From Methylomarinum sp. (lineage in GTDB: Bacteria; Pseudomonadota; Gammaproteobacteria; Methylococcales; Methylomonadaceae): a stretch of 5,190 nt of DNA. A model generated the notes under the pieces. That model saw only the letters and a program-made list of their open reading frames with translations, did not search any database and was not told where the DNA came from. Each line of letters begins with the position of its first letter. The first letter of the stretch is position 1. Below are positions 1 to 5,190 of this stretch, in pieces. Location of the stretch: NCBI GenBank assembly GCA_013139755.1, contig WTAG01000315.1:1-5190 (forward strand). The letters are read 5' to 3'. The position numbers and the translations under genes are program-made.

Positions 1-194
1 GGTCCTGATTTGCCTTTATCACCATTCACCGGCACATCATCAAAAAAAATAACCTGAGCGGCGGGTGTTTTTTGTAATTGCTCTTCAACGCCTTCTAAAT
101 CAGCTACTGACAACACATTGCCTTTTAGTAATTCTCTTAATTGCGTATCTAACTGACTAATAATGATCTGCTCAGCACCTAGGTAATCTTCCAT
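1..194 (-). CDS. Probable phage tail terminator protein, N-terminal part (runs off the window)
   Basis: The first 64 complete codons are present, and the frame stays open to base 1. The visible protein begins MEDYLGAEQIIISQLDTQL, followed by VADLEGVEEQL, TPAAQVIFFDDVPV and a Gly/Lys-rich turn. This pattern (an N-terminal helix, a short 'ADLEGV' segment, then a 'TPA..VIF' beta strand) is what I recall from phage tail terminator-like proteins, which cap the tail tube and join it to the head. In Mu the comparable slot is held by gp37. The ATG at 194-192 shares one base with the TGA of the upstream gene (TGATG), and an AAGGAG ribosome binding site lies 8 bases upstream inside that gene. Because only the start is seen, the family call is from pattern memory. 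A generic head-tail connector is the main alternative. Confidence 0.6.
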   Translation of the reverse strand, partial: MEDYLGAEQIIISQLDTQLRELLKGNVLSVADLEGVEEQLQKTPAAQVIFFDDVPVNGDKGKSG

Positions 195-490
195 CACATA
201 GGCTCCTTAACGGGCAGATAAGCAGGTAATGAATATTGAAGATCACCCGATATTGCTTTGGCTTTTATTTTGTAGATAACGCCATCTATTCCGCTTTTAA
301 TTAACTGTGAAACCATGGTTCCCTTAATTTCTGCTGTGTTAAATAACAAAGTAGAAGGGGTTGCATCTACGCCTTTTCTTACCGTAATAGTCACGATTAC
401 GCTATCAATAGAGCTAAGCAAACGCGAGAAATCAAAAGAGACGGGAATCACTTCATCAACCGCCTTACTGTCTAGCAAAATCACGCGCAT
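194..490 (-). CDS. Fibre-tail adaptor-like phage protein (Gp77-like)
   Basis: This 98-residue protein has no signal peptide or membrane segment. It reads as a small all-beta domain: 'DEVIPVSFDFSRLL' at residues 12-25, a strand 'VIVTITV' at 31-37, 'IKGTMVSQLIKSGIDG' at 55-70 and 'VIYKIKAKA' at 71-79. The order (DE, then F-x-F-S, then a strand, then a Gly/Ile turn, then Y-x-I-x-x-x-A) matches my memory of small phage fibre-tail adaptor proteins that follow fibre genes. It would link the upstream LamG/repeat protein to the tail. The ATG at 490 is preceded by a strong AAAGGAG site (complement of 500-505) about 9 bases away. The gene overlaps the end of the LamG/repeat gene by 10 bases and ends in a TGATG overlap with the next gene. 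The family assignment is inference from pattern and position. Confidence 0.6.
   Translation of the reverse strand: MRVILLDSKAVDEVIPVSFDFSRLLSSIDSVIVTITVRKGVDATPSTLLFNTAEIKGTMVSQLIKSGIDGVIYKIKAKAISGDLQYSLPAYLPVKEPM
203..208 (-). promoter_or_regulatory. Shine-Dalgarno AAGGAG embedded in the upstream gene
   Basis: On the minus strand AAGGAG lies 8 bases before the ATG at 194. It is built from the Lys-Glu codons near the end of the adaptor-like gene. The other nearby ATG (199-197) is followed immediately by TGA in its own frame, so this site settles the start at 194. Confidence 0.7.
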
Positions 491-2103
491 ACGCTATATC
501 TCCTTTGCTGTGCCGTTACTGTCCATCTATCTATTTGTGGGATATTTGCAGTGCCTTGGGATAATGCACCAACTGTACTGGCATTGGCTAGCGCGTTTAC
601 TGATAAGGGAATTTGTAAATTAATGACGGCATCCGTATCAGCACTGCTTTTACTTGTTGCTGATAATGAACCGTTTTCATCTACTGTTAAGCCTGCTGCT
701 ATCAATGCATTAGCTAACGCCAATGCCGACAAATTAGCGGATACATTCAGACCACCGGTGACATTTGATGCTGATGCAGAACTTGAAACCACAGGCACAA
801 TGGCAGATAAACCACCACTGACTTTGACGTAGCTTTTTGTTTGCCCTGAAACCGGCACATCAACTAATAAAATACCTGAGCCACTTGCTGATGAATTTGA
901 ATTTGCTGATAATCCCTGGCCTGTGCTGATGTTTGCTTGTGTCAGCGCATTTGATACCGCAATACCAGATAAGGTGGCATTCAGCGACAGCGTTGCATCT
1001 GTGTCTGCTGATGATGATCCTGTTGCTGATAAATCTGCATTTGCCTCAGTGCTAAGTGAAGCATTGCCGCTTGCCTTAGCATTTGATTGTGTTTGTATTA
1101 ATGCAGATAAATCTATAGTTGCATTGGATAAGCTTTTTACCAGTGCTGCAGCAGTGATTGCGACATCTGCTGATAACTGACCATTTGCATTGCTAATTGA
1201 TGCGCTGATGCCTGATAAATCTAATTGTGCTGATATTGCCGCGTTGCTAGTTGATGTTGCTGCTGATGCGCTGACAACGGAAATATCTGCATTGATTTGT
1301 GCTGTTGTTTTTGTTGTTGATTTTGCGTTTGCTGATAAATCATTCGCTGCAACAGAATTTGATAATAAATAATAGTTTCTGCGTGGTTTTAAAATTTGAT
1401 ACCGAGCAAACGTTAGCTCTTCCAGCTCTTCATCTAATAATGCGTCTGATCTCGTATCTATAAAAAATAAACGACCATCAAACCGTTCAGATTCGGCTGC
1501 ACCGCTACGGCCACCAAAAAAAACATACCCCCCCCAAAACGTTGGATCTGAACCTGGAGTAGAGCTGTCATAAAACTGACCATCAACAAATAAGCTATGC
1601 TGCCGTGTTTCATTCTGATATTTCACAGCGACAGTGTGTTCATTACCATCGGCAATAAACGGCCCGGTTAGTACAAAATTATATGACCAGCCGGCATCGC
1701 GAATATGAAATTTTATAAATCCATTTTCTATATACTGAAAAAAATTTTCACCGGAGTCCCAACGATCTTCGGCAAAAACATATCTAAAATCAGTACTGTT
1801 TGTAGTTGATAATCCAATCAAAATCGTGTGATCACGACCCCGGCTAATATCACGCACTAGCGAGAGCTCGTCTGACACAGCAAAAGAAAGCATGCCTGAA
1901 CCTGAGAATATCGCGCTTTCGCCGTCATAGACTGGGCTATCACCTACGATTGTTTCTACAAATACATCGCCAGTGAGCGACTCAGCGGCAGCAGGATTAG
2001 CAAAATATAAATCTAATCCACGGGCTAAATGATGTTCTAAATTGAGATCAGAAACAGCGGGTTTTGATGATTTGTATCGATGCCAGCGCGGAATAAAAAC
2101 CAT
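481..2103 (-). CDS. LamG-like domain protein with Ala/Ser-rich repeat region, probable phage fibre or tail appendage
   Basis: This 540-residue protein has two clear parts. Residues about 25-235 look like a LamG/concanavalin-type jelly roll, a fold that often binds glycans: 'YDGESAIFSGSG', 'HTILIGLST', 'DGNEHTVAVKY', 'HSLFVDGQFYD', then 'GGRSG....RFDGRLFFIDTR' and 'LLDEELEELT'. It closes with 'YQILKPRRNYY' (about 234-244), a motif I associate with phage tail proteins ('NPWQxFxPR'). Residues about 250-525 are a degenerate repeat rich in Ala and Ser, with LSA at residues 256, 310, 332, 358, 398, 432, 458 and 480. This part is almost free of aromatic residues and likely forms an extended beta stalk. 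The C-terminus has 'RWTVTAQQRRYSV'. The ATG at 2103 lies 4 bases after the upstream TAG with no good ribosome site, suggesting coupled translation. A role in host contact is inferred. A G8 run at codons 190-192 could make the gene prone to slippage. Confidence 0.7.
   Translation of the reverse strand: MVFIPRWHRYKSSKPAVSDLNLEHHLARGLDLYFANPAAAESLTGDVFVETIVGDSPVYDGESAIFSGSGMLSFAVSDELSLVRDISRGRDHTILIGLSTTNSTDFRYVFAEDRWDSGENFFQYIENGFIKFHIRDAGWSYNFVLTGPFIADGNEHTVAVKYQNETRQHSLFVDGQFYDSSTPGSDPTFWGGYVFFGGRSGAAESERFDGRLFFIDTRSDALLDEELEELTFARYQILKPRRNYYLLSNSVAANDLSANAKSTTKTTAQINADISVVSASAATSTSNAAISAQLDLSGISASISNANGQLSADVAITAAALVKSLSNATIDLSALIQTQSNAKASGNASLSTEANADLSATGSSSADTDATLSLNATLSGIAVSNALTQANISTGQGLSANSNSSASGSGILLVDVPVSGQTKSYVKVSGGLSAIVPVVSSSASASNVTGGLNVSANLSALALANALIAAGLTVDENGSLSATSKSSADTDAVINLQIPLSVNALANASTVGALSQGTANIPQIDRWTVTAQQRRYSVCA
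529..1356 (-). repeat. Degenerate Ala/Ser-rich protein repeat (LSA units)
   Basis: This is the region coding residues about 250-525 of the LamG gene. On the coding strand TTATCAGC or near variants recur at each LSA (top-strand GCTGATAA, for example at 1330, 1168 and 904). The LSA starts are 54, 22, 26, 40, 34, 26 and 22 residues apart, so the period is loose, not tandem-perfect. In the stretch I counted, residues about 255-380, Ala plus Ser make up about two in five residues. Prolines are few and there is only one aromatic residue before the final segment. Confidence 0.75.
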
Positions 2104-2107
2104 CTAT

Positions 2108-2560
2108 CTAGCCGTAATTTGTGGTTTGATAATCAGCATCATTGCCGGCTGCCTGAGTTGCTGCACCGCTTTTGTTCCACGCAACAACACAACCTTGTTT
2201 AAAGCCGTTACCAACCGCAGAGAAAATATCAACGATCTTTGTCACTAACAATCCATTCACATCAGCTTTAATTACACCTAATCTAACTGCATTTTTAATT
2301 GATGCAGAGACATCAACAGCGGAAGCAGGATCAATCCCATCTGTCCAATCAGTACCATCCTGGGTACCGATAAAATACAGCTCAATTGTGCCTGTTACTG
2401 ACACACCCGCCGCCGCCAATTGAGCCATAATTTTAATGGTTGCATCATGTGCGCTATTGGTTTCAAAATCAATCAAACCTAGCGGTTTTGCCGCGTTATT
2501 AGCCAGTGAATTTAAATTAGCAACTTGAGGTGCAGGTACATCATTAGAGGTTCTGGCCAT
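2108..2560 (-). CDS. Conserved phage structural protein of unknown function, probable beta-sandwich
   Basis: This 150-residue protein has no signal peptide or membrane segment. The N-terminus is polar, with 'NLNSLANNAAKPLG' at residues 15-28. Alternating strands follow: 'ATIKIMAQLAAAG' at 40-52, 'VTGTIELYFIGTQDGTDWTDG' around 55-75 and 'LLVTKIVDIFSAVG' at 104-117. The end has 'FKQGCVVAWNKSGAA' at 120-134, then 'GNDADYQTTNYG'. The combination of 'tGTIELYxIxxxDgxdWxDGxDP' with a closing 'v.v.N.sGaa' is one I associate with small virion proteins encoded near phage fibre genes. I cannot name the function. An appendage, decoration or baseplate-type subunit would fit. The ATG at 2560 shares one base with the upstream TAA (TAATG) and has an excellent AGGAGG site 9 bases upstream (complement of 2570-2575), so this protein may be made in large amounts. 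Confidence 0.75.
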   Translation of the reverse strand: MARTSNDVPAPQVANLNSLANNAAKPLGLIDFETNSAHDATIKIMAQLAAAGVSVTGTIELYFIGTQDGTDWTDGIDPASAVDVSASIKNAVRLGVIKADVNGLLVTKIVDIFSAVGNGFKQGCVVAWNKSGAATQAAGNDADYQTTNYG

Positions 2561-3018
2561 TAGTTAGCGCCTCCTGTTATTTTCGCAATATCTAAATGAT
2601 TAAACCCACTTAGCTGATTAATATCAGCTAAAGATGCGGGACTATCACCGAGTAATTCCATTGTCTCTCTAACAGCTGCAGACATTAAATCACTCGCAAC
2701 CATCGCATCAAATAAGCCATCATTGCCTGCGTTATCCAGATCAACTCCAGCTGACAATCGCTCTGCACCAAATTTCATCATTTGATCGACAATTACTGCT
2801 GTTGTATGTGCCGCATGATTAACATCGTTTTTAGCTGTCATCACATTTAAGATCACGCCGTAATCAAACAAAAATTGTTGAAAATCAACGAAAGAAACTA
2901 ATTTTCGTGATGAATGCCGTTTTTCTTTGATATCTGTTTCAATATCAGCATCAGTCATCGAAGCGTAGCCACGTGCATCAGGATCAGTCGTTACAATTTG
3001 CTGGAGAGTTAACGTCAT
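2560..3018 (-). CDS. Conserved phage protein of unknown function (DPxxRGYxxMTD N-terminus)
   Basis: This 152-residue, mostly helical protein is acidic in its second half. The N-terminus has 'TTDPDARGYASMTDADIETD' at residues 10-29, a signature I recall from uncharacterised phage proteins ('DPxxRGYxxMTDxExAxxL') encoded among tail or fibre genes. It continues with an aromatic segment 'FVDFQQFLFDYGVI' at 43-56, a helix with 'TTAVIVDQMMKFG' at 72-84, 'GLFDAMVASDLMSAAVRETMELLG' at about 101-124, and a tail 'INQLSGFNHLDIAKI'. I chose the ATG at 3018 because a GAGGAT site lies 8 bases upstream. A TTG at 3024 in the same frame would add two residues but sits too close to that site. The gene begins 2 bases after the TGA of the upstream Gp80-like gene and ends in a TAATG overlap with the next gene. 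No enzyme motif is visible. Confidence 0.75.
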   Translation of the reverse strand: MTLTLQQIVTTDPDARGYASMTDADIETDIKEKRHSSRKLVSFVDFQQFLFDYGVILNVMTAKNDVNHAAHTTAVIVDQMMKFGAERLSAGVDLDNAGNDGLFDAMVASDLMSAAVRETMELLGDSPASLADINQLSGFNHLDIAKITGGAN

Positions 3019-3020
3019 AA

Positions 3021-3659
3021 TCAATCATCCTCAGTATATTGAAGCTGACCTGGTGCAAACTCAATATTAGTCATACCATTAGTAATATTCATCGGATTAC
3101 TAAGAGAATCCGAAATATAATGATTACCCCCGGTAATGGCATCATACAAAACAAACAAGCCACACCAATCCCAATCACCTGTGGGGCTAGCAAATGTAAT
3201 CGCTACATTATTACTAGTAGTTCCACTGGTACCTGTTGACGCTGTTGTTGATCCTGCACCCTGAGTGCCAGCCCACGCAGCTAGTGAGGCAGGTATTGCA
3301 ACTCTCGCATAACCATTACCAACGGGTTCAACTAATGCAGAACCATCTTCCATTCCCGCATGTTGCTGTGTGAATTGAGCAACACCACCATCGGTAATTA
3401 CTTCATTATTAACACCAGGGTAGGATGGTTTTGTTCCAGCCGTAGTCCCTGCTGTAGTACATTTATATAAACGCCACTTATTGTCATCACCTTCAATAAA
3501 CAGTGTGTCATTTAATGCATACGCAGTTGATACTGCATGCTTGCCCTTGCTTGATACAGCAAGCCCCACGTACCAATTTGCTGGAAGCGCAGGTTTTGCT
3601 TGCCCTCTAATAAAACAATCAATTGCATCGTTTTCAAATATATCTGATTTAGCGCCCAT
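3021..3659 (-). CDS. Gp80-like phage structural protein with inserted module, probable tail fibre or appendage protein
   Basis: This 212-residue protein shows a split pattern I associate with Gp80-like phage proteins: 'NDAIDCFIRG' then 'PANWYVGLAVSSKG' at residues 10-39, and later 'GNGYARVAIP' (115-123), 'NNVAITFASPTGDW' (150-163), 'CGLFVLYDAITGGNHYIS' (166-183) and 'NITNGMTNIEFAPGQL' (191-206). Between the two halves, residues about 41-100 hold an extra block with 'WRLYKCTTAGTTAGTKPSYPG' around 62-82 and 'VITDGGVAQFTQQ' at 87-99. This resembles the short 'yxCttaGtTgxxxPxxP...vtDGxvxW' unit common in phage fibre proteins. A flexible Gly/Thr/Ser loop spans 131-150. There is no signal peptide or membrane segment. 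The start at 3659 has a strong GAGGAA site (complement of 3665-3670) 5 bases away. The gene sits between head-completion genes and the LamG gene, so a role in the host-contact appendage is likely but inferred. Confidence 0.65.
   Translation of the reverse strand: MGAKSDIFENDAIDCFIRGQAKPALPANWYVGLAVSSKGKHAVSTAYALNDTLFIEGDDNKWRLYKCTTAGTTAGTKPSYPGVNNEVITDGGVAQFTQQHAGMEDGSALVEPVGNGYARVAIPASLAAWAGTQGAGSTTASTGTSGTTSNNVAITFASPTGDWDWCGLFVLYDAITGGNHYISDSLSNPMNITNGMTNIEFAPGQLQYTEDD
3027..3032 (-). promoter_or_regulatory. Shine-Dalgarno GAGGAT that decides the start at 3018
   Basis: On the minus strand GAGGAT is 8 bases from the ATG at 3018 but only 2 bases from the alternative TTG at 3024. It also overlaps the last codons of the Gp80-like gene. 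The spacing favours the ATG. Confidence 0.65.
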
Positions 3660-3660
3660 T

Positions 3661-4116
3661 TCAATTCCTCATCGCATTCTCTAAATGCCTGTTAACTATA
3701 TTTAAAATCTCTGTATCATCAGCGTTATTTAACGCTGAGGGTAATATTGGTCTAGCTGGCAAGGTCACACTTTTATTCCGTCCAGCTTCCCCGCCTTTTT
3801 GATGAATCGCTGCATAGATCACATTTGTACCAAATTCAAAACCATCAGTATCAGCATTCCAGGTGAATGAGTCTCGTAGATGTGCATGATCAACAAGGGT
3901 TTTACCCCCTTCATTCTTAGCTCGTTCTGACTGCTGCCAAGGTATACCATCCCAGGCTTGCTCATCCTGAAAGCGTTGCTCAACTTCAGAACCAAAATAA
4001 GCCCCTACATCATCCCAGACGGGTGTTAAATCGCTAGAGGCTGTAGATAAATTATCAATAGCGCCCAGTACTGTTTCTAAGCTTTTTTTATCCAGCTCAA
4101 TAACAATGCCAGTCAT
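3661..4116 (-). CDS. Phage virion morphogenesis protein (Mu G / P2 S family)
   Basis: This 151-residue protein is close to the usual family length. The signature is clear: a helical N-terminal half ('LETVLGAIDNL', 'VWDDVGAYFGSEVEQRFQDE'), then 'WDGIPWQQSERAK' at residues 55-67, 'KTLVDHAHLRDSFTW' at 72-86, 'FEFGTNVIYAAIHQKGG' at 93-109 and 'VTLPARPILPSAL' at 117-129. This is the order W-x-P-x-S, L-x-x-x-x-x-L-x-x-S, FG-x-x-x-x-YA-x-I-x-Q-x-G, PARP seen in PF05069. Members are needed for head or tail completion: Mu gpG for virion assembly, P2 gpS in tail completion. The ATG at 4116 shares a base with the upstream TAA (TAATG), with GGGATGGA just upstream as a possible ribosome site. It ends in TGA one base before the next ATG. 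The position right after the gp36-like gene fits the Mu-type head and neck module. Confidence 0.88.
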   Translation of the reverse strand: MTGIVIELDKKSLETVLGAIDNLSTASSDLTPVWDDVGAYFGSEVEQRFQDEQAWDGIPWQQSERAKNEGGKTLVDHAHLRDSFTWNADTDGFEFGTNVIYAAIHQKGGEAGRNKSVTLPARPILPSALNNADDTEILNIVNRHLENAMRN

Positions 4117-4529
4117 TAGTATCCATCCCAGTTATGTTTTGACACGCCAGCTCTTGGCACTACACGTCCCGTATCAACAGCCAGGGTATCTTGCTCACCC
4201 AGGCTAACTTTTCCTGATTGCACATCACGTAACCAGGCGATGGCCTCTTTATTGTCATCTTTAACTTGTTCTGGTGCGTTGTCTTTAGACAAAATACGCC
4301 TAACGATATAACCTGCCATTTCAGTTAAGCTGCTTGCATCAATCATTGCCTGAGCCAGCGGCAATACGTATCGAGGGCTAATATAGCCATCAATACGTAG
4401 AGTTGCTTTAGTGATTGCCTGGTTTAAAACAACATCATCAATCACATCAAGATTATCGCGATCGGTGAGCTGAATTAATTCCGCTTCATCAAACGTGTCA
4501 ATCAACTGGGATTTGGTGATGTAAGTCAT
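4116..4529 (-). CDS. Mu gp36-like neck protein (DUF1320)
   Basis: This 137-residue protein has the typical length and motif order of DUF1320/gp436: 'MTYITKSQLIDTFDEAELIQLTD' at the start, 'DDVVLNQAITKATLRIDGYISPRYVLPL' around residues 31-58, a helix 'LTEMAGYIVRRIL' at 68-80, then 'NKEAIAWLRDVQSGKVSLG' at 93-111. The 'A...A...IDGYISPRY.LPL' core is diagnostic. Family members are small helical proteins of the head-tail joining region and are found beside the major capsid gene in Mu-like phages, as here. Translation is probably coupled to the gene before it: the ATG shares one base with the upstream TAA (TAATG) and no good ribosome site is seen. It ends in the same kind of overlap with the virion morphogenesis gene. 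Confidence 0.88.
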   Translation of the reverse strand: MTYITKSQLIDTFDEAELIQLTDRDNLDVIDDVVLNQAITKATLRIDGYISPRYVLPLAQAMIDASSLTEMAGYIVRRILSKDNAPEQVKDDNKEAIAWLRDVQSGKVSLGEQDTLAVDTGRVVPRAGVSKHNWDGY

Positions 4530-4852
4530 TAGCTGTTACTAAATTGAGCAATTAACTCGGCATTATCACGCTCGGCTGCTGACACTTTACGTCTTAGTAT
4601 GGCTGATAAGGCTTTAACTTCGGGCTTTCCATCCTTTGTCCAATGGTCTTCATTGCCTGGTTCTAATTGTGCGATAGCATCAATTAATTCAGTCAATGAC
4701 ACAGGGTTTTCAACCGTGACTACCTCTTCAACGACCTTAGCGCTAAGCAAAGGCTGAGCCTGTTTATCAGTTAATCCAACGGGGTCACCTGCTTTTAGCT
4801 GATCGCCATTGTGTTTTAAGGGCGACAAGACCTTATATGTTTTTTTACTCAT
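4529..4852 (-). CDS. FluMu/HI1506-like small phage protein
   Basis: This 107-residue protein has two recognisable parts. Residues 4-42, 'KTYKVLSPLKHNGDQLKAG' followed by 'VGLTDKQAQPLL', match a short beta domain common in phage proteins encoded next to capsid genes ('y.vl.pl.hdG....G..i.Lt..qA..Ll'). Residues about 70-97, 'HWTKDGKPEVKALSAILRR' then 'VSAAERD', match the small helical domain found at the end of Mu-like FluMu/HI1506 proteins. Its exact role is not established. Its place directly after the capsid gene and before the gp36-like gene is the standard one in Mu-type head modules. The ATG at 4852 follows the capsid TAA by 2 bases, with a weak GGTGG site about 8 bases upstream. Confidence 0.8.
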   Translation of the reverse strand: MSKKTYKVLSPLKHNGDQLKAGDPVGLTDKQAQPLLSAKVVEEVVTVENPVSLTELIDAIAQLEPGNEDHWTKDGKPEVKALSAILRRKVSAAERDNAELIAQFSNS

Positions 4853-4854
4853 GA

Positions 4855-5190
4855 TTAAACCACCGCATTATTCAAGATAAACCCTGATGCGATACCGCTG
4901 GCCACCGGCGCACGCTCATAAGAAACCCCGTACACCCAACTTTTAGTTGAGTTATCCCAATAAGGCACTTCAACGGATGGATTACCGTCCATGGTGTAGG
5001 TGTAACCGTAGGAGGGTTCTTCCTGCCCTGTTGATGCGCTGGGTACATAAGCCAAAATAACGTCCTTACCCCACACATCAATTGAATTATCATTATCATC
5101 CAACCCAATGGCTTTACCCACCACCCCTTGATCCATTTCACACCCTGCCGCCCATCACTGAGCTGTGACAATACCCGTCTGAGTATATTT
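4855..5190 (-). CDS. Major capsid protein, C-terminal end, partial, reading frame interrupted by an in-frame TGA
   Basis: The gene enters from the right edge. Its frame reads 'KYTQTGIVTAQ', a TGA at 5157-5155, then 'WAAGCEMDQGVVGKAIG', 'DNDNSIDVWGKDVILAYVPS', 'EEPSYGYTYTMDG' and ends 'GVSYERAPVASGIASGFIL'. The 'YTQxGIVT' segment, the 'ExDxxxVGxA' helix, 'VWGKxxxLxYVP' and the late 'SYGYTY' strand are the C-terminal pattern of Mu-like and related HK97-fold major capsid proteins, which form the icosahedral shell. The residues on both sides of the stop join in the same frame with family-like spacing, so I read this as one gene broken by a nonsense codon or a compensated indel, not two genes. The ATG at 5136 would give a 93-residue product beginning MDQGVVGKA, but it has no good ribosome site and would lack nearly all of the capsid fold. 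Downstream neighbours are normal head-module genes. Confidence 0.75.

Noticed and set aside
42..49. A8 run (T8 on the coding strand) in the tail terminator gene as a slippage site
   Set aside because: It encodes ordinary Ile-Phe-Phe codons in AT-rich DNA, has no adjacent G-run, and the gene is incomplete, so nothing supports a function.
315..623. Plus-strand open frame with a hydrophobic stretch
   Set aside because: It lies opposite the adaptor-like gene and the end of the LamG gene, both of which have good starts and family-like patterns. It has no visible ribosome site.
551..1372. Three long open frames on the plus strand (551-832, 923-1180, 1190-1372) opposite the repeat region
   Set aside because: They are antisense shadows of the Ala/Ser repeat. 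The skewed codon composition and the recurring GCTGATAA remove stops in that frame. I saw no ribosome sites, and their Ala/Asp/Lys-rich peptides mirror the repeat.
3022..3024. TTG as start of the DPDARGY protein
   Set aside because: It lies only 2 bases from the GAGGAT site, while the ATG at 3018 has normal spacing.
4079..4090. Run of T near AGC as a possible terminator
   Set aside because: It lies inside the virion morphogenesis gene and I find no stable inverted repeat beside it. The operon continues on the other strand.
5155..5157. TGA read as an amino acid throughout (recoded phage)
   Set aside because: TGA ends four other genes here (at 3661, 3021, 481 and 194), each immediately before or overlapping the next start, which fits normal termination.
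4872..5171. Alternative minus-strand frame (TTG start at 5171) overlapping the capsid end
   Set aside because: The peptide is rich in Trp, Met and Pro with no family pattern, while the other frame gives a clear capsid C-terminus ending next to the following gene.

Overview
The window is a block of phage structural genes, all on the minus strand and read from right to left, so transcription runs from 5190 toward 1. Gene order and protein families point to a tailed phage or prophage with a Mu/FluMu-type head module, in a Gram-negative, probably proteobacterial, host. The DNA is moderately AT-rich. Nothing in the window fixes the host genus or shows whether this is a free phage or a prophage. 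No integrase, attachment site, RNA gene or CRISPR array is visible, and no stretch over 300 bases lacks a gene.

Right end, 5190 to about 3661, head and neck module: the C-terminal end of a major capsid protein (interrupted by an in-frame TGA close to the window edge), a FluMu/HI1506-like small protein, a Mu gp36-like (DUF1320) neck protein, and a phage virion morphogenesis protein (Mu G / P2 S family).

Middle, 3659 to 194, an appendage (fibre-like) cassette: a Gp80-like beta-rich protein carrying an inserted module, two small conserved phage proteins of unknown function, a 540-residue protein with an N-terminal LamG-like domain followed by a long Ala/Ser-rich degenerate repeat, and a small protein resembling phage fibre-tail adaptors. 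Left end: the first 64 codons of a probable tail terminator, which runs off the window.

The genes are packed as one operon. Starts and stops overlap by one base as TAATG or TGATG at 4529, 4116, 2560 and 194, by 10 bases at 481-490, or lie within a few bases of each other. No internal promoter or terminator is seen, so expression probably comes from a late promoter to the right of the window. A plausible reading is that the head is completed by the first genes, the middle genes build a host-contact appendage, and the adaptor and terminator connect to the tail genes farther left.

The points most worth a second look are the stop codon inside the capsid reading frame, a G8/T8 homopolymer pair inside the LamG gene where a one-base slip in either direction ends translation early, and the Ala/Ser repeat, in which two units keep the same peptide with mostly different codons.
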